From the NCBI GenBank assembly GCA_958448555.1, contig CAUDEL010000053.1, positions 1 to 20,481 on the forward strand: a stretch of DNA of 20,481 nt, in the 5' to 3' direction. This document shows positions 14,153-20,383 of this stretch, one piece after another (positions within the stretch are counted from its first letter, which is position 1; each line of letters starts with the position of its first letter). This DNA comes from Limiplasma sp958448555 (lineage in GTDB: Bacteria > Bacillota > Clostridia > Christensenellales > Aristaeellaceae). Under the pieces are notes generated by a model. It was not told the origin of the DNA, did not search any database, and saw nothing but the letters and a program-made list of their open reading frames with translations. Position numbers and translations under genes: made by a program.

Positions 14153-15352
14153 ATGATGCTCAACGAATCGCGCCGCTCGCGCGCCCACTTCGACTTCCCG
14201 CTGGCGCTGCTGACCTTCGGGCTGGCGGCCTTCGGCGTGCTGTGCGTGTCGGTGGCGACCTTCTCCACCTCCTCGGAAACCGAGGGCACGCTGCTTAACT
14301 ACATCGTCGCCTCCTACTACGGCATGCGTCAGGCCATCTTTTTCCTGATCTCCCCCGTGGTCGTCGGCGTGATTACCTACTTCCCCTACGAGTTCATCCG
14401 CCGCCGCTCCATGCTCTTTTACTACGTCGCCTGCGGCCTGCTCATCGTCGCCCTCGGCGGCCAGGCCGCCGGCGTCAAGGCCTGGATCGACATCCTCTGG
14501 GGATATACCATCCAGCCCTCCGAGTTCGTTAAGCTCGCCTGCATCATCGTCACCGCCAAGTACCTCGAAACCGAAACCGACCCCATGGGCAGCCTGCGCG
14601 GCGCTGTGCGCGTCGCCGTGCTGATGGGCGTCCCGTGGGCGCTGACGCTTTTGCAGGGCGAGATGGGAAGCGTGCTGGTGATGATCTTCCTGTTCGGGGT
14701 GATGATGTTTTTTGGCGGCATGCGCCTGAGGCTCATGGGCGGCATCGTCGCCTTCGGCATCATGGCCCTGGCCCTGCTCTACGCCTACCTCATGGCCACC
14801 GGCTCGGACAACTACCGCCTCGAGCGCATCCTCAGCTTCATTGACCCCACGCTGGTGGACGAAAACGCCGTGTATCAGGTGACGAACTCCAAAATCGCCA
14901 TCGGCTCCGGCGGGCTGAGCGGCCGCGGCATCTTCGTCCAGGGCGCCTTCAGCCAGCTCGACTACGTCCCCGAGGACTGGACGGACTTCATCTTCTCCAC
15001 CATCGGCGAGGCCTTCGGCTTCACGGGCTGCGCGCTGGTCATCCTGACCTACCTGCTCATCATCCTGCGCATGCTCTACCTCGCCCGCTACACCATGGAC
15101 CGCTTCGGCCAGATGGTCATCATCGGCGTCATGGGCATGATGCTGTTCCACGTCTTTGAAAACGTGGGCATGACCACCGGCCTCATGCCCGTCACCGGCA
15201 TCCCGCTGCCCTTCCTCAGCTACGGCGGCAGCAACCTCGTCACCAACATGGCCGGTATCGGCCTGGTGCTCAACGTCATCAAGAACCGAAGCGTCACCAT
15301 GATGCCGGGCATCGCCCCGCAGACGGTGAGCATGAAAAAATGGACCAAATAA
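14153..15352 (+). CDS. rodA: RodA-type SEDS peptidoglycan glycosyltransferase
   Basis: 399 aa with about ten membrane segments. RodA polymerises lipid II into glycan strands together with PBP2. SEDS signatures: GVKAWIDILWGYTIQPSEFVK near 110-130, LERILSFIDP near 225, the external-loop motif PEDWTDFIFSTIGEAFGF (the family pattern is PExxTDFIF) and the C-terminal TGIPLPFLSYGGSNL. The position after PBP2 and near mreBCD favours RodA over FtsW. The TGAGGAGGTGA overlapping the minD stop is the ribosome site; ATG 14153 is used, with ATG 14156 next to it. The C-terminus is short and has no extra domain. Confidence 0.94.
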   Translation: MMLNESRRSRAHFDFPLALLTFGLAAFGVLCVSVATFSTSSETEGTLLNYIVASYYGMRQAIFFLISPVVVGVITYFPYEFIRRRSMLFYYVACGLLIVALGGQAAGVKAWIDILWGYTIQPSEFVKLACIIVTAKYLETETDPMGSLRGAVRVAVLMGVPWALTLLQGEMGSVLVMIFLFGVMMFFGGMRLRLMGGIVAFGIMALALLYAYLMATGSDNYRLERILSFIDPTLVDENAVYQVTNSKIAIGSGGLSGRGIFVQGAFSQLDYVPEDWTDFIFSTIGEAFGFTGCALVILTYLLIILRMLYLARYTMDRFGQMVIIGVMGMMLFHVFENVGMTTGLMPVTGIPLPFLSYGGSNLVTNMAGIGLVLNVIKNRSVTMMPGIAPQTVSMKKWTK

Positions 15353-15368
15353 AAAGGAGGATGGATGT

Positions 15369-15893
15369 ATGAAACGGTTTCTTCCCCTGCTGCTGGCGCT
15401 GACGCTGCTGGCGGGCGTCGCCGCGGCCGAGCCGGAGGCGCGATTCATGGAGGCGGCCCTCGAGGAGGCCTATGCCGGCATCGAGGCCGGCGACGGAGGC
15501 CCGTTCGGCACGGTGATCGTCAGGGACGGCGAGATCGTCGGCTCCGGCCACAACCGCGTCGTCGTCAACAACGACCCCACCTGCCACGGCGAGATGGAGG
15601 CCATCCGCGACGCCTGCAAAAACCTGGGCTCCTTCGACCTCTCCGGCTGCGTGCTCTACACCACCGCCGAGCCCTGCCCCATGTGCCTGGGCGCGACCCT
15701 CTGGGCCAACATCGAAACCGTCTACTTCGGCTGCACCCGCGAGGACTCGGCCGAGATCGGCTTTCGCGACGACCTGTTCTACGAGTACCTGGCGGGCAGG
15801 GCGGATCTGCTGGAGGTAACGGAGTTCGAGCGCGACGACTGCCTTGAGCTGTTTGAGGCGTACACGGAAATCGAACAAAAGACCGCCTACTGA
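15369..15893 (+). CDS. Guanine deaminase-like CDA-fold protein with signal peptide
   Basis: 174 aa. The first 20 residues are a clear signal peptide: K2-R3, a Leu-rich core and an AAA cleavage site before E21. The rest follows the cytidine/guanine deaminase fold: GGPFGTVIV, NNDPTCHGEMEAIRDACKNLG and EPCPMCLGATLWA. Zinc ligands would be H73, C103 and C106, with catalytic E75. The usual HAE is HGE. The layout, including a tail ending in EQKTAY, recalls Bacillus GuaD, which makes xanthine from guanine in the cytoplasm. An exported version is unexpected. An in-frame ATG at 15447 with GGAGG 8 nt upstream could give a cytosolic 148-aa form. AGGAGG 8 nt before ATG 15369 makes the long form likely. 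16 nt after rodA. Confidence 0.82.
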   Translation: MKRFLPLLLALTLLAGVAAAEPEARFMEAALEEAYAGIEAGDGGPFGTVIVRDGEIVGSGHNRVVVNNDPTCHGEMEAIRDACKNLGSFDLSGCVLYTTAEPCPMCLGATLWANIETVYFGCTREDSAEIGFRDDLFYEYLAGRADLLEVTEFERDDCLELFEAYTEIEQKTAY

Positions 15894-15916
15894 CGCGGCG
15901 GCAGGGGGGAGAAGCG

Positions 15917-17122
15917 ATGAAGGGGGCGCAAAAGCGCATCTTCTATGGGATCGTTTTGCTGAGCATGCTCCTCTCGGCCCTCTACCTCGCGCTGCGGCGC
16001 GGCGCGGGGCTGGAGGCGTTCGTCTTTGACGGCGGGGGAAACCTGATCGGCGATTTCGTCAACAACCTCCACTATCCCACCCACGAGGGCGGGCCGTACT
16101 TCGACAGCTGCTGGGCCTCCTTCCCGCCGCTGGCCTACACGGTGTACTACCTCATCAACGTCTGCATCACCCGTGCCATCTACCCCTTTGAGGTCATGGT
16201 CTACATGGCCATCACGGCCCTGAGCTGCATGCTGATGCTGGGCGCCGTGGAGCGCATCTTCAGGCGCTGGCGCCCGGGCGGCTTCCGCCCGGGCGAGCCG
16301 CTGGCCCTGTGCGTGTGCCTGCTGCTCAGCGGCGTGACGGTCTACACCATCGAGCGGGGCAACAGCGCCCTGAACGTGATGGTGATGATCCTGTGGGCCT
16401 TTGCCCTGCGCGACAGCGAGCGCCCCTGGGAGCGCGAGCTGGCGCTGCTGCTCATCGCGGTGGCCGCGGGGTTCAAGGTCTATCCGTGCATCTTCGGGCT
16501 GCTCTACCTCTTTGAGCGGCGCTGGCGCGAGGCGGCGCGGCTGGTGATATACGGCGTGGCGCTGTTCTTCGTGCCGTTCCTGTGGTTTGGCGGGCTTGCG
16601 GGCCTGAGGCAGTTCTTTCTCAACCACCAGGAGATCCACGGCATGCTGCGCGACGACTACCTCACCAGCCTGCCCAGCGCCGCGGGGTATCTGGCGGCGG
16701 AGTTTGGCTGGGACGGCGCCGCGGCGCTGGCCGTGGGCAAGGTGCTGGCGGCGCTGCTGGCCGCGGCGGAGCTGGCGTGCATCGTCCTGGAGAAGCGGCT
16801 GTGGCTCAGGTGCCTGCTGATGGTGAGCCTGTTCATCCTCGTGCCGGGCTGGAGCGCCGAGTACATGGCGGTGTACATGGCCCTGCCGCTGGTCCTGTGC
16901 GTCTGCCAGGGCGGCGGGGGAAAGCTGGGCGGCTGGTACATGGCGCTCTTTGGCCTCATCTTCGTGCTGCTGCCCTTCGGCACGCCCTTTGAGACGCACG
17001 TGCCGCTGAGCTGGAACATGCTTATCAGCTTTGCCGCCATCTACCTCATCTCCCTCACGGCCATGTGCGACACGCTGGGAACCTGGCTGCGCGCCCGCCG
17101 GGGCGCCGCGGCGCGGGCGTGA
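15917..17122 (+). CDS. GT87-like polytopic membrane glycosyltransferase
   Basis: 401 aa with about nine or ten hydrophobic helices. The first external loop has GDFVNNLHYPTHEGGPYFD with an acidic pair and FPPLAY, a later segment has ERGNSALNVMVM, and then GFKVYPCIFGLLYL. This order (DF...YPP, RGN, K-x-YP) matches the DUF2029/GT87 group of polyprenyl-phosphate-sugar dependent mannosyltransferase-like GT-C enzymes. A role in decorating a wall or surface glycan would fit its place at the end of the elongasome unit, but donor and acceptor are unknown. The ATG at 15917 has GGGGGAGAAG upstream, 23 nt after the deaminase gene. It is the last gene before the repeat and terminator. Confidence 0.7.
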   Translation: MKGAQKRIFYGIVLLSMLLSALYLALRRGAGLEAFVFDGGGNLIGDFVNNLHYPTHEGGPYFDSCWASFPPLAYTVYYLINVCITRAIYPFEVMVYMAITALSCMLMLGAVERIFRRWRPGGFRPGEPLALCVCLLLSGVTVYTIERGNSALNVMVMILWAFALRDSERPWERELALLLIAVAAGFKVYPCIFGLLYLFERRWREAARLVIYGVALFFVPFLWFGGLAGLRQFFLNHQEIHGMLRDDYLTSLPSAAGYLAAEFGWDGAAALAVGKVLAALLAAAELACIVLEKRLWLRCLLMVSLFILVPGWSAEYMAVYMALPLVLCVCQGGGGKLGGWYMALFGLIFVLLPFGTPFETHVPLSWNMLISFAAIYLISLTAMCDTLGTWLRARRGAAARA

Positions 17123-17141
17123 GCGCGCGGGGCGAAAACAT

Positions 17142-17172
17142 GCCGCCGCAGGCGGACTTTTTCGACAACCTG
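17142..17172 (+). repeat. Detached right-end fragment of the repeat element
   Basis: Matches 17463-17493 with one mismatch: GCCGCCGCAGGCGGAC, a T-run, then CGACAACCTG. It lies left of the first hairpin copy, so the order is end, hairpin, whole element, hairpin, T-run. The direct duplication at this locus therefore spans about 56 nt, more than the hairpin alone. Confidence 0.75.
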
Positions 17173-17174
17173 AA

Positions 17175-17199
17175 CCGCCGGGCACGAAACGGCCCGGCG
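17175..17199 (+). repeat. Left copy of duplicated terminator hairpin (locus 3)
   Basis: 25 nt identical to 17494-17518: CGCCGGGC and GCCCGGCG arms around ACGAAACG. No T-run follows this copy because the repeat element begins two bases later. Confidence 0.75.
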
Positions 17200-17200
17200 G

Positions 17201-17493
17201 CAGACTGTCAAAAAAACCTTTCGGGAGGTTTGGAGGGCCCGCAGGCCCTCCAAAGTCAATTCGTATCGCCCGGCTTTCCCCGGTCGCTCAATCTTCACAG
17301 AGGGTGCTACCCGCACCCTCTGCTCGTTTCGCTCCCCACCTTCGGGTCGCTTTGCCACCTTCGGTGGCAACAGCCCACAGGGCTGACGCTTCCCTCCGGT
17401 GCCGGGCGGGCGGGGAGTTTGCGCCCTTGGCGCAAACATTTCTTAAGCATCTGGCGGAAAAGGCCGCCGCAGGCGGACTTTTTCGACAAACTG
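17201..17493 (+). repeat. Intergenic repeat element, body type B (full copy)
   Basis: 293 nt from CAGACTGTCAAAAAAACC to TTTTTCGACAAACTG. It is colinear with 5259-5579 and keeps the same stems in the same order; the first stem (17229-17254) is GGGCC/GGCCC where the other copy has GGACC/GGTCC. The 26-nt tandem duplication of the other copy is absent. It lies between the GT87-like gene and its terminator. The ~470-bp gap between coding regions holds only this element, its flanking hairpins and the downstream promoter. Confidence 0.82.
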
Positions 17494-17527
17494 CCGCCGG
17501 GCACGAAACGGCCCGGCGTTTTTTTTT
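17494..17527 (+). terminator. Rho-independent terminator of the maf-mre-rodA unit
   Basis: An 8-bp perfect GC stem (17495-17502 with 17511-17518) and nine T (17519-17527). This is the only strong intrinsic terminator on the plus strand that I see between the maf promoter and here. Confidence 0.88.
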
Positions 17528-17581
17528 GACGGGCGGGGAGAGGCATATCACGCCGCAAAAGCGGTTTTGGGGCGCGATGCT

Positions 17582-17610
17582 TTGACTTTGGGGTGGCGCG
17601 GTGGTATAAT
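17582..17610 (+). promoter_or_regulatory. Promoter of the sodium-pump unit
   Basis: TTGACT (17582-17587), a 17-nt spacer, and a perfect TATAAT (17605-17610). The leader to the TTG start is about 55 nt. Confidence 0.87.
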
Positions 17611-17670
17611 AGATACCGATTCGCAGTCAGGCGAAGCATGAAGGAAAAGCGACAAAAGGGAGGAACCGCC

Positions 17671-18891
17671 TTGGACATCGGACAGATCCTGGGAGAACTG
17701 TTTTCTGGCGTCACGTATCTGTTTTCCGTGGAAGGGCTCAAAACGCTGGTGATGTTCGTCATCGCCGGGGTGCTGATCTATCTGGCGATCAAAAAGGACT
17801 ACGAGCCGGCGCTGCTTTTGCCCATCGGCTTTGGCGCCATTCTGGCCAACCTGCCGCCCGTGCTCTCCGCCGGCGGCGGCGAGCTGGCGGCCAGCGTGCT
17901 GGGCGAGGGCGGCTTTCTGACGGTGCTGTTTAACGCCGGCATCGCAAACGAGCTGTTTCCCATCCTCATCTTCATCGCCGTGGGCGCGATGATCGACTTC
18001 TCGCCCCTTTTGAAGGACCCCTCGATGATCTTCTTCGGCGCGGCGGCGCAGTTTGGCATCTTCGCCACCTTTCTTGTGTCGCTCCTGCTCATCCCCGTGG
18101 TGCTGCCCCAGACGGCGGGCGACGAGAGCCTGATCCTGAGGCTGGCGAGCGCCATCGGCATCATCGGCGCCGCCGACGGCCCCACCACCCTCTACGTGGC
18201 CAACCACTTTGACCTCAAGGACTACATGGCCCCCATCAGCGTGGCGGCCTACAGCTACATGTCGCTGGTCCCCGTCATCCAGCCCCCGGTCATCCGCGCC
18301 CTCACCACCAAGAAGGAGCGCATGATCCGCATGGACTACAACGAGGAGCGCGCAAGCAAGCTGGCGCTGATCCTCTTCCCCATCATCGTGACCGCGGTCG
18401 CGGGCATCATCGTGCCCATGAGCGCCCCGCTGGTGGGAAGCCTGATGTTTGGCAACCTCATCCGCGAGTGCGGCGTGCTCGACCGCCTCAGCCGCACCGC
18501 CCAGAACGAGCTGGCCAGCCTGGTGACGATTCTCCTTGGCATCACCATCGGCGGCACCATGGTCGCCGACAAGTTCCTCAGGGCCGACACGCTCCTCATC
18601 CTCGCCCTGGGCCTGTTCGCCTTCGTCTTTGACACCGCCGGCGGCGTGCTGTTTGCAAAGCTGCTCAACGTGTTTCGCAAAAAGAAGATCAACCCCATGG
18701 TCGGCGCGGCCGGCATCTCCGCCTTCCCCATGAGCGCCCGCGTCATCCAGAAGATGGCCAAGGAGGAGGACCCCTACAACTTCATCCTCATGCAGTCCAT
18801 CAGCGCCAACGTCTCGGGCCAGCTGGGCTCCATCGTGGCGGGCGGCATGGTGATTTCCCTGGTGAGCATGCTGCTGGGCGGCGTGTGGTAA
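17671..18891 (+). CDS. Na+-translocating decarboxylase beta subunit (OadB/GcdB/MmdB family)
   Basis: 406 aa, very hydrophobic. Beta subunits couple decarboxylation of a carboxybiotin carrier to outward Na+ pumping. Family landmarks: YEPALLLPIGFGAILANLP near the N-terminus, IGIIGAADGPTTLYVAN with Asp169 in the conserved DGPT region, GITIGGTMVADKFL, and the C-terminal NFILMQSISANVSGQLGS (Asn380). The TTG start at 17671 is chosen for AAGGGAGG 7 nt upstream; an in-frame ATG at 17638 lacks a site and would add 11 charged residues. The substrate (oxaloacetate, methylmalonyl-CoA, glutaconyl-CoA or malonate) cannot be told, because no alpha/carboxyltransferase or biotin-carrier gene is in the window. 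It heads a four-gene unit. Confidence 0.92.
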   Translation: MDIGQILGELFSGVTYLFSVEGLKTLVMFVIAGVLIYLAIKKDYEPALLLPIGFGAILANLPPVLSAGGGELAASVLGEGGFLTVLFNAGIANELFPILIFIAVGAMIDFSPLLKDPSMIFFGAAAQFGIFATFLVSLLLIPVVLPQTAGDESLILRLASAIGIIGAADGPTTLYVANHFDLKDYMAPISVAAYSYMSLVPVIQPPVIRALTTKKERMIRMDYNEERASKLALILFPIIVTAVAGIIVPMSAPLVGSLMFGNLIRECGVLDRLSRTAQNELASLVTILLGITIGGTMVADKFLRADTLLILALGLFAFVFDTAGGVLFAKLLNVFRKKKINPMVGAAGISAFPMSARVIQKMAKEEDPYNFILMQSISANVSGQLGSIVAGGMVISLVSMLLGGVW

Positions 18892-18904
18892 AGGAGGGAC
18901 GGTT

Positions 18905-19024
18905 ATGACGCTTCTTTCCAAGGGACTCATTACGACGGTGTTCGGCCTGCTGGGCGTGTTTGTGGTGCTGGCGCTGTTCTTTGTCACCATCAAGCTCATG
19001 CAGCACCTGCCGGACAGGAAATAA
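18905..19024 (+). CDS. OadG-like gamma subunit, 39-aa single-helix peptide
   Basis: A short frame, MTLLSKGLITTVFGLLGVF at the N-terminus, with one membrane helix (~8-30) and a basic tail ending HLPDRK. AAGGAGGG, overlapping the oadB stop, lies 6 nt before the ATG. OadG-type gamma subunits start in this way (a helix with G..T..G..GVF..L), sit next to the beta subunit and help assemble the decarboxylase complex. This one is shorter than typical gamma chains (~80-120 aa): it lacks the Pro/Ala linker and the C-terminal zinc-binding/biotin-interaction part. It could be a complete minimal assembly factor. Confidence 0.75.
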   Translation: MTLLSKGLITTVFGLLGVFVVLALFFVTIKLMQHLPDRK

Positions 19025-19037
19025 GGAGGCGGCGCGC

Positions 19038-19520
19038 GTGTACACCTCCCAGGACGAGGCCGAGGCCCTCGCGCTTTTGAAAAAGCGAGGCTTCCTGGCC
19101 ATTTTCCCCGCCGCCCTGGCGCTTGTGGCGGCGGTCGCGGTGTTCGTGGCGGGCAGGATCGCCCGAAGCGACACGCTGTGGATCCTCACCACCGCTCTCA
19201 CCATCCTGGGCGGGGCCTATTTCCTCTTTCTCAACGGCGTGTGGGTTAAGCCCGCCCGCGACTACCTGCGCCACGTCCGCCGCATGCGCACCGGGCGGCT
19301 GCGCGAGACCGTCGGCGTGCTGACCTCCTTTGCCGAGGGCCTGAGCGAGCGCGACGGCCTGTGGTGCCACGCGCTGATGATGAACCTCGGCTCCGGCGAG
19401 CCAGAGGACGACCGCCTCTACTACTACGACGACGAAAAGCCCCGCCCGTCCATGCCCATCGGCTCGCGCGTGCGGGTGCTGAGCAACGACAACATGGTCG
19501 CGGACATCCGCCCCGACTGA
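19038..19520 (+). CDS. Unrecognised two-helix membrane protein in the sodium-pump unit
   Basis: 160 aa. I do not recognise a family. A short charged N-terminus (TSQDEAEALALLKKRG) leads to two adjoining membrane helices (~19-39 and ~45-65), then a soluble tail with a basic stretch (DYLRHVRRMRTGRLRETV), an acidic/Tyr segment (EDDRLYYYDDEK) and a beta-like end (IGSRVRVLSNDNMVADIRPD) that looks like a small barrel. The GTG start at 19038 has AAGGAGG 8 nt upstream, overlapping the stop of the gamma-like gene, so it is tightly coupled to it. A helper or regulator of the decarboxylase membrane complex is an inference from position only. Confidence 0.7.
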   Translation: MYTSQDEAEALALLKKRGFLAIFPAALALVAAVAVFVAGRIARSDTLWILTTALTILGGAYFLFLNGVWVKPARDYLRHVRRMRTGRLRETVGVLTSFAEGLSERDGLWCHALMMNLGSGEPEDDRLYYYDDEKPRPSMPIGSRVRVLSNDNMVADIRPD

Positions 19521-19552
19521 CTGCCGCGGCCTCTGAAAGGAAGGCGTTTTCC

Positions 19553-19927
19553 ATGGCGCAGCCCGTGCTGGTCCTCGTCACCCCGCAGCATGCCTGCGAC
19601 CGGCTCATCCATCAGGGCGCGGAGATCGCGCGCGCCAGGGACTCCTCCCTGCGCGTCCTCCATGTGGCCAACCCCGACGCCGCTCCCATCGGCGAGCCCG
19701 CCATCAACGCCCGCGCCCTGGACTACCTCTACGCCCTCTCGGGCGAGGTCGGCGCAGAAATGTGCGTCCTGACCTCTTCCTCCCCTCTGGAGGCCATCGC
19801 CGATTACGCCTCCGGCTGCAATGCCGGCGTCATCGTCATGGGCGGCGGCGAGCGCGCGTCGGGCATCGCCGAAACCTTCTCCCATCGCCTCCCCGGCGTT
19901 CAGGTCATCATTTTGCCCAGGTCCTGA
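19553..19927 (+). CDS. UspA-like (universal stress protein fold) protein
   Basis: 124 aa, soluble. The pattern VLVLVTPQHACDRLIHQGAE, then SSLRVLHVANPD, a middle SPLEAIADYASGCNAGVIVMGG and a final GVQVIILPRS follows the alternating strand-helix order of UspA proteins and of the Usp domain in KdpD sensors. The glycine-rich ATP loop (GxxGx9GS) is not well kept: GGGERASGIAETFSH. It may therefore be the non-ATP-binding type. ATG 19553 is preferred; AAAGGAAGG lies 8 nt upstream, while the upstream in-frame extension overlaps the previous gene. It is last in the sodium-pump unit, 32 nt after the preceding stop. The role is unknown. Confidence 0.68.
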   Translation: MAQPVLVLVTPQHACDRLIHQGAEIARARDSSLRVLHVANPDAAPIGEPAINARALDYLYALSGEVGAEMCVLTSSSPLEAIADYASGCNAGVIVMGGGERASGIAETFSHRLPGVQVIILPRS

Positions 19928-19955
19928 CAAAAATACCATTTACCAGTAGATGGGC

Positions 19956-19984
19956 TTGCGCACAGGAAGATTATTGCGTATAAT
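19956..19984 (+). promoter_or_regulatory. Promoter of the XRE regulator gene
   Basis: TTGCGC (19956-19961), a 17-nt spacer and a perfect TATAAT (19979-19984). It is the only likely start of transcription between the UspA-like gene and the regulator. Confidence 0.7.
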
Positions 19985-19987
19985 AAT
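19970..19987. promoter_or_regulatory. Inverted repeat over the -10 box, possible operator
   Basis: ATTATT and AATAAT arms flank GCGTAT and cover the -10 hexamer. A helix-turn-helix dimer bound here would block RNA polymerase, so self-control by the downstream XRE protein is possible. The site is short and AT-rich, so chance is a real alternative. Confidence 0.35.
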
Positions 19988-20035
19988 GGTAGAAAAAGTC
20001 GCGCGATGATCTTCTTCCACAAGAGGTGCATGCCA

Positions 20036-20248
20036 ATGAAGCCGTATTACGAAAAGCTGCGCGAACTTCGGGAAAGGCAGGATCTGAAACAGTCGGACGT
20101 TGCGCTCGTGCTTGGAACCACACAGCAGGTGTACTCGCGTTATGAAAACGGAATCAACGAGCTGCCCTTGCGTCATCTGGTGACGCTGTGCGGGTTTTAT
20201 CACATCAGCGCCGACGACATTCTGGGCATTGATCCCACCCGGGAATAG
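20036..20248 (+). CDS. Small XRE/Cro-type helix-turn-helix regulator
   Basis: 70 aa, essentially one HTH domain: KLRELRERQDLKQSDVALVL, then TTQQVYSRYENGINELPL, the recognition helix followed by the YENG turn typical of XRE proteins, and a final ISADDILG helix. It has no ligand or peptidase domain. The start at ATG 20036 has GAGGTG 7 nt upstream; an ATG at 20030 lies too close to that site. It has its own promoter and terminator and no partner toxin or phage gene nearby, so it appears to be a stand-alone regulator. Codon use is less GC-biased than in its neighbours, which may point to separate acquisition. Confidence 0.88.
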   Translation: MKPYYEKLRELRERQDLKQSDVALVLGTTQQVYSRYENGINELPLRHLVTLCGFYHISADDILGIDPTRE

Positions 20249-20290
20249 GCGGCAGGCTTCGCAAAACTGAACAAAAGAAAAACAATTTGA

Positions 20291-20317
20291 AAAGGCCCTG
20301 AATCATAGGGCCTTTTT
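20291..20317 (+). terminator. Rho-independent terminator after the XRE gene
   Basis: AAAGGCCCT (20291-20299) pairs perfectly with AGGGCCTTT (20307-20315) around GAATCAT, with T continuing to 20317. The A-run before and T-run after make it usable in both directions. Confidence 0.88.
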
Positions 20318-20362
20318 GGGCATCTGCGAGAGGAGGGGCTTTTTTTTCGGGGGAAACGGCGC

Positions 20363-20383
20363 AGGCCCGCCGCGGGCGGGCCT
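20363..20383. repeat. Locus-specific hairpin abutting the right-edge repeat copy (locus 4)
   Basis: AGGCCCGC and GCGGGCCT arms with a 5-nt loop. It lies exactly against the end motif of the minus-strand element that starts at 20384, just as the private hairpins do at the other three loci. Its predicted twin would lie beyond the right edge of the window. Confidence 0.6.

Noticed and set aside
17031..17585. Several 130-184-codon frames across the second repeat copy
   Set aside because: They overlap the end of the GT87-like gene, repeat stems and a terminator, with no start site or recognised domain.
17593..17670. Longer N-terminus for the decarboxylase beta subunit (ATG at 17593 or 17638)
   Set aside because: 17593 lies within the promoter spacer, and 17638 has no ribosome site. 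TTG 17671 has AAGGGAGG at ideal distance and begins where family members begin.
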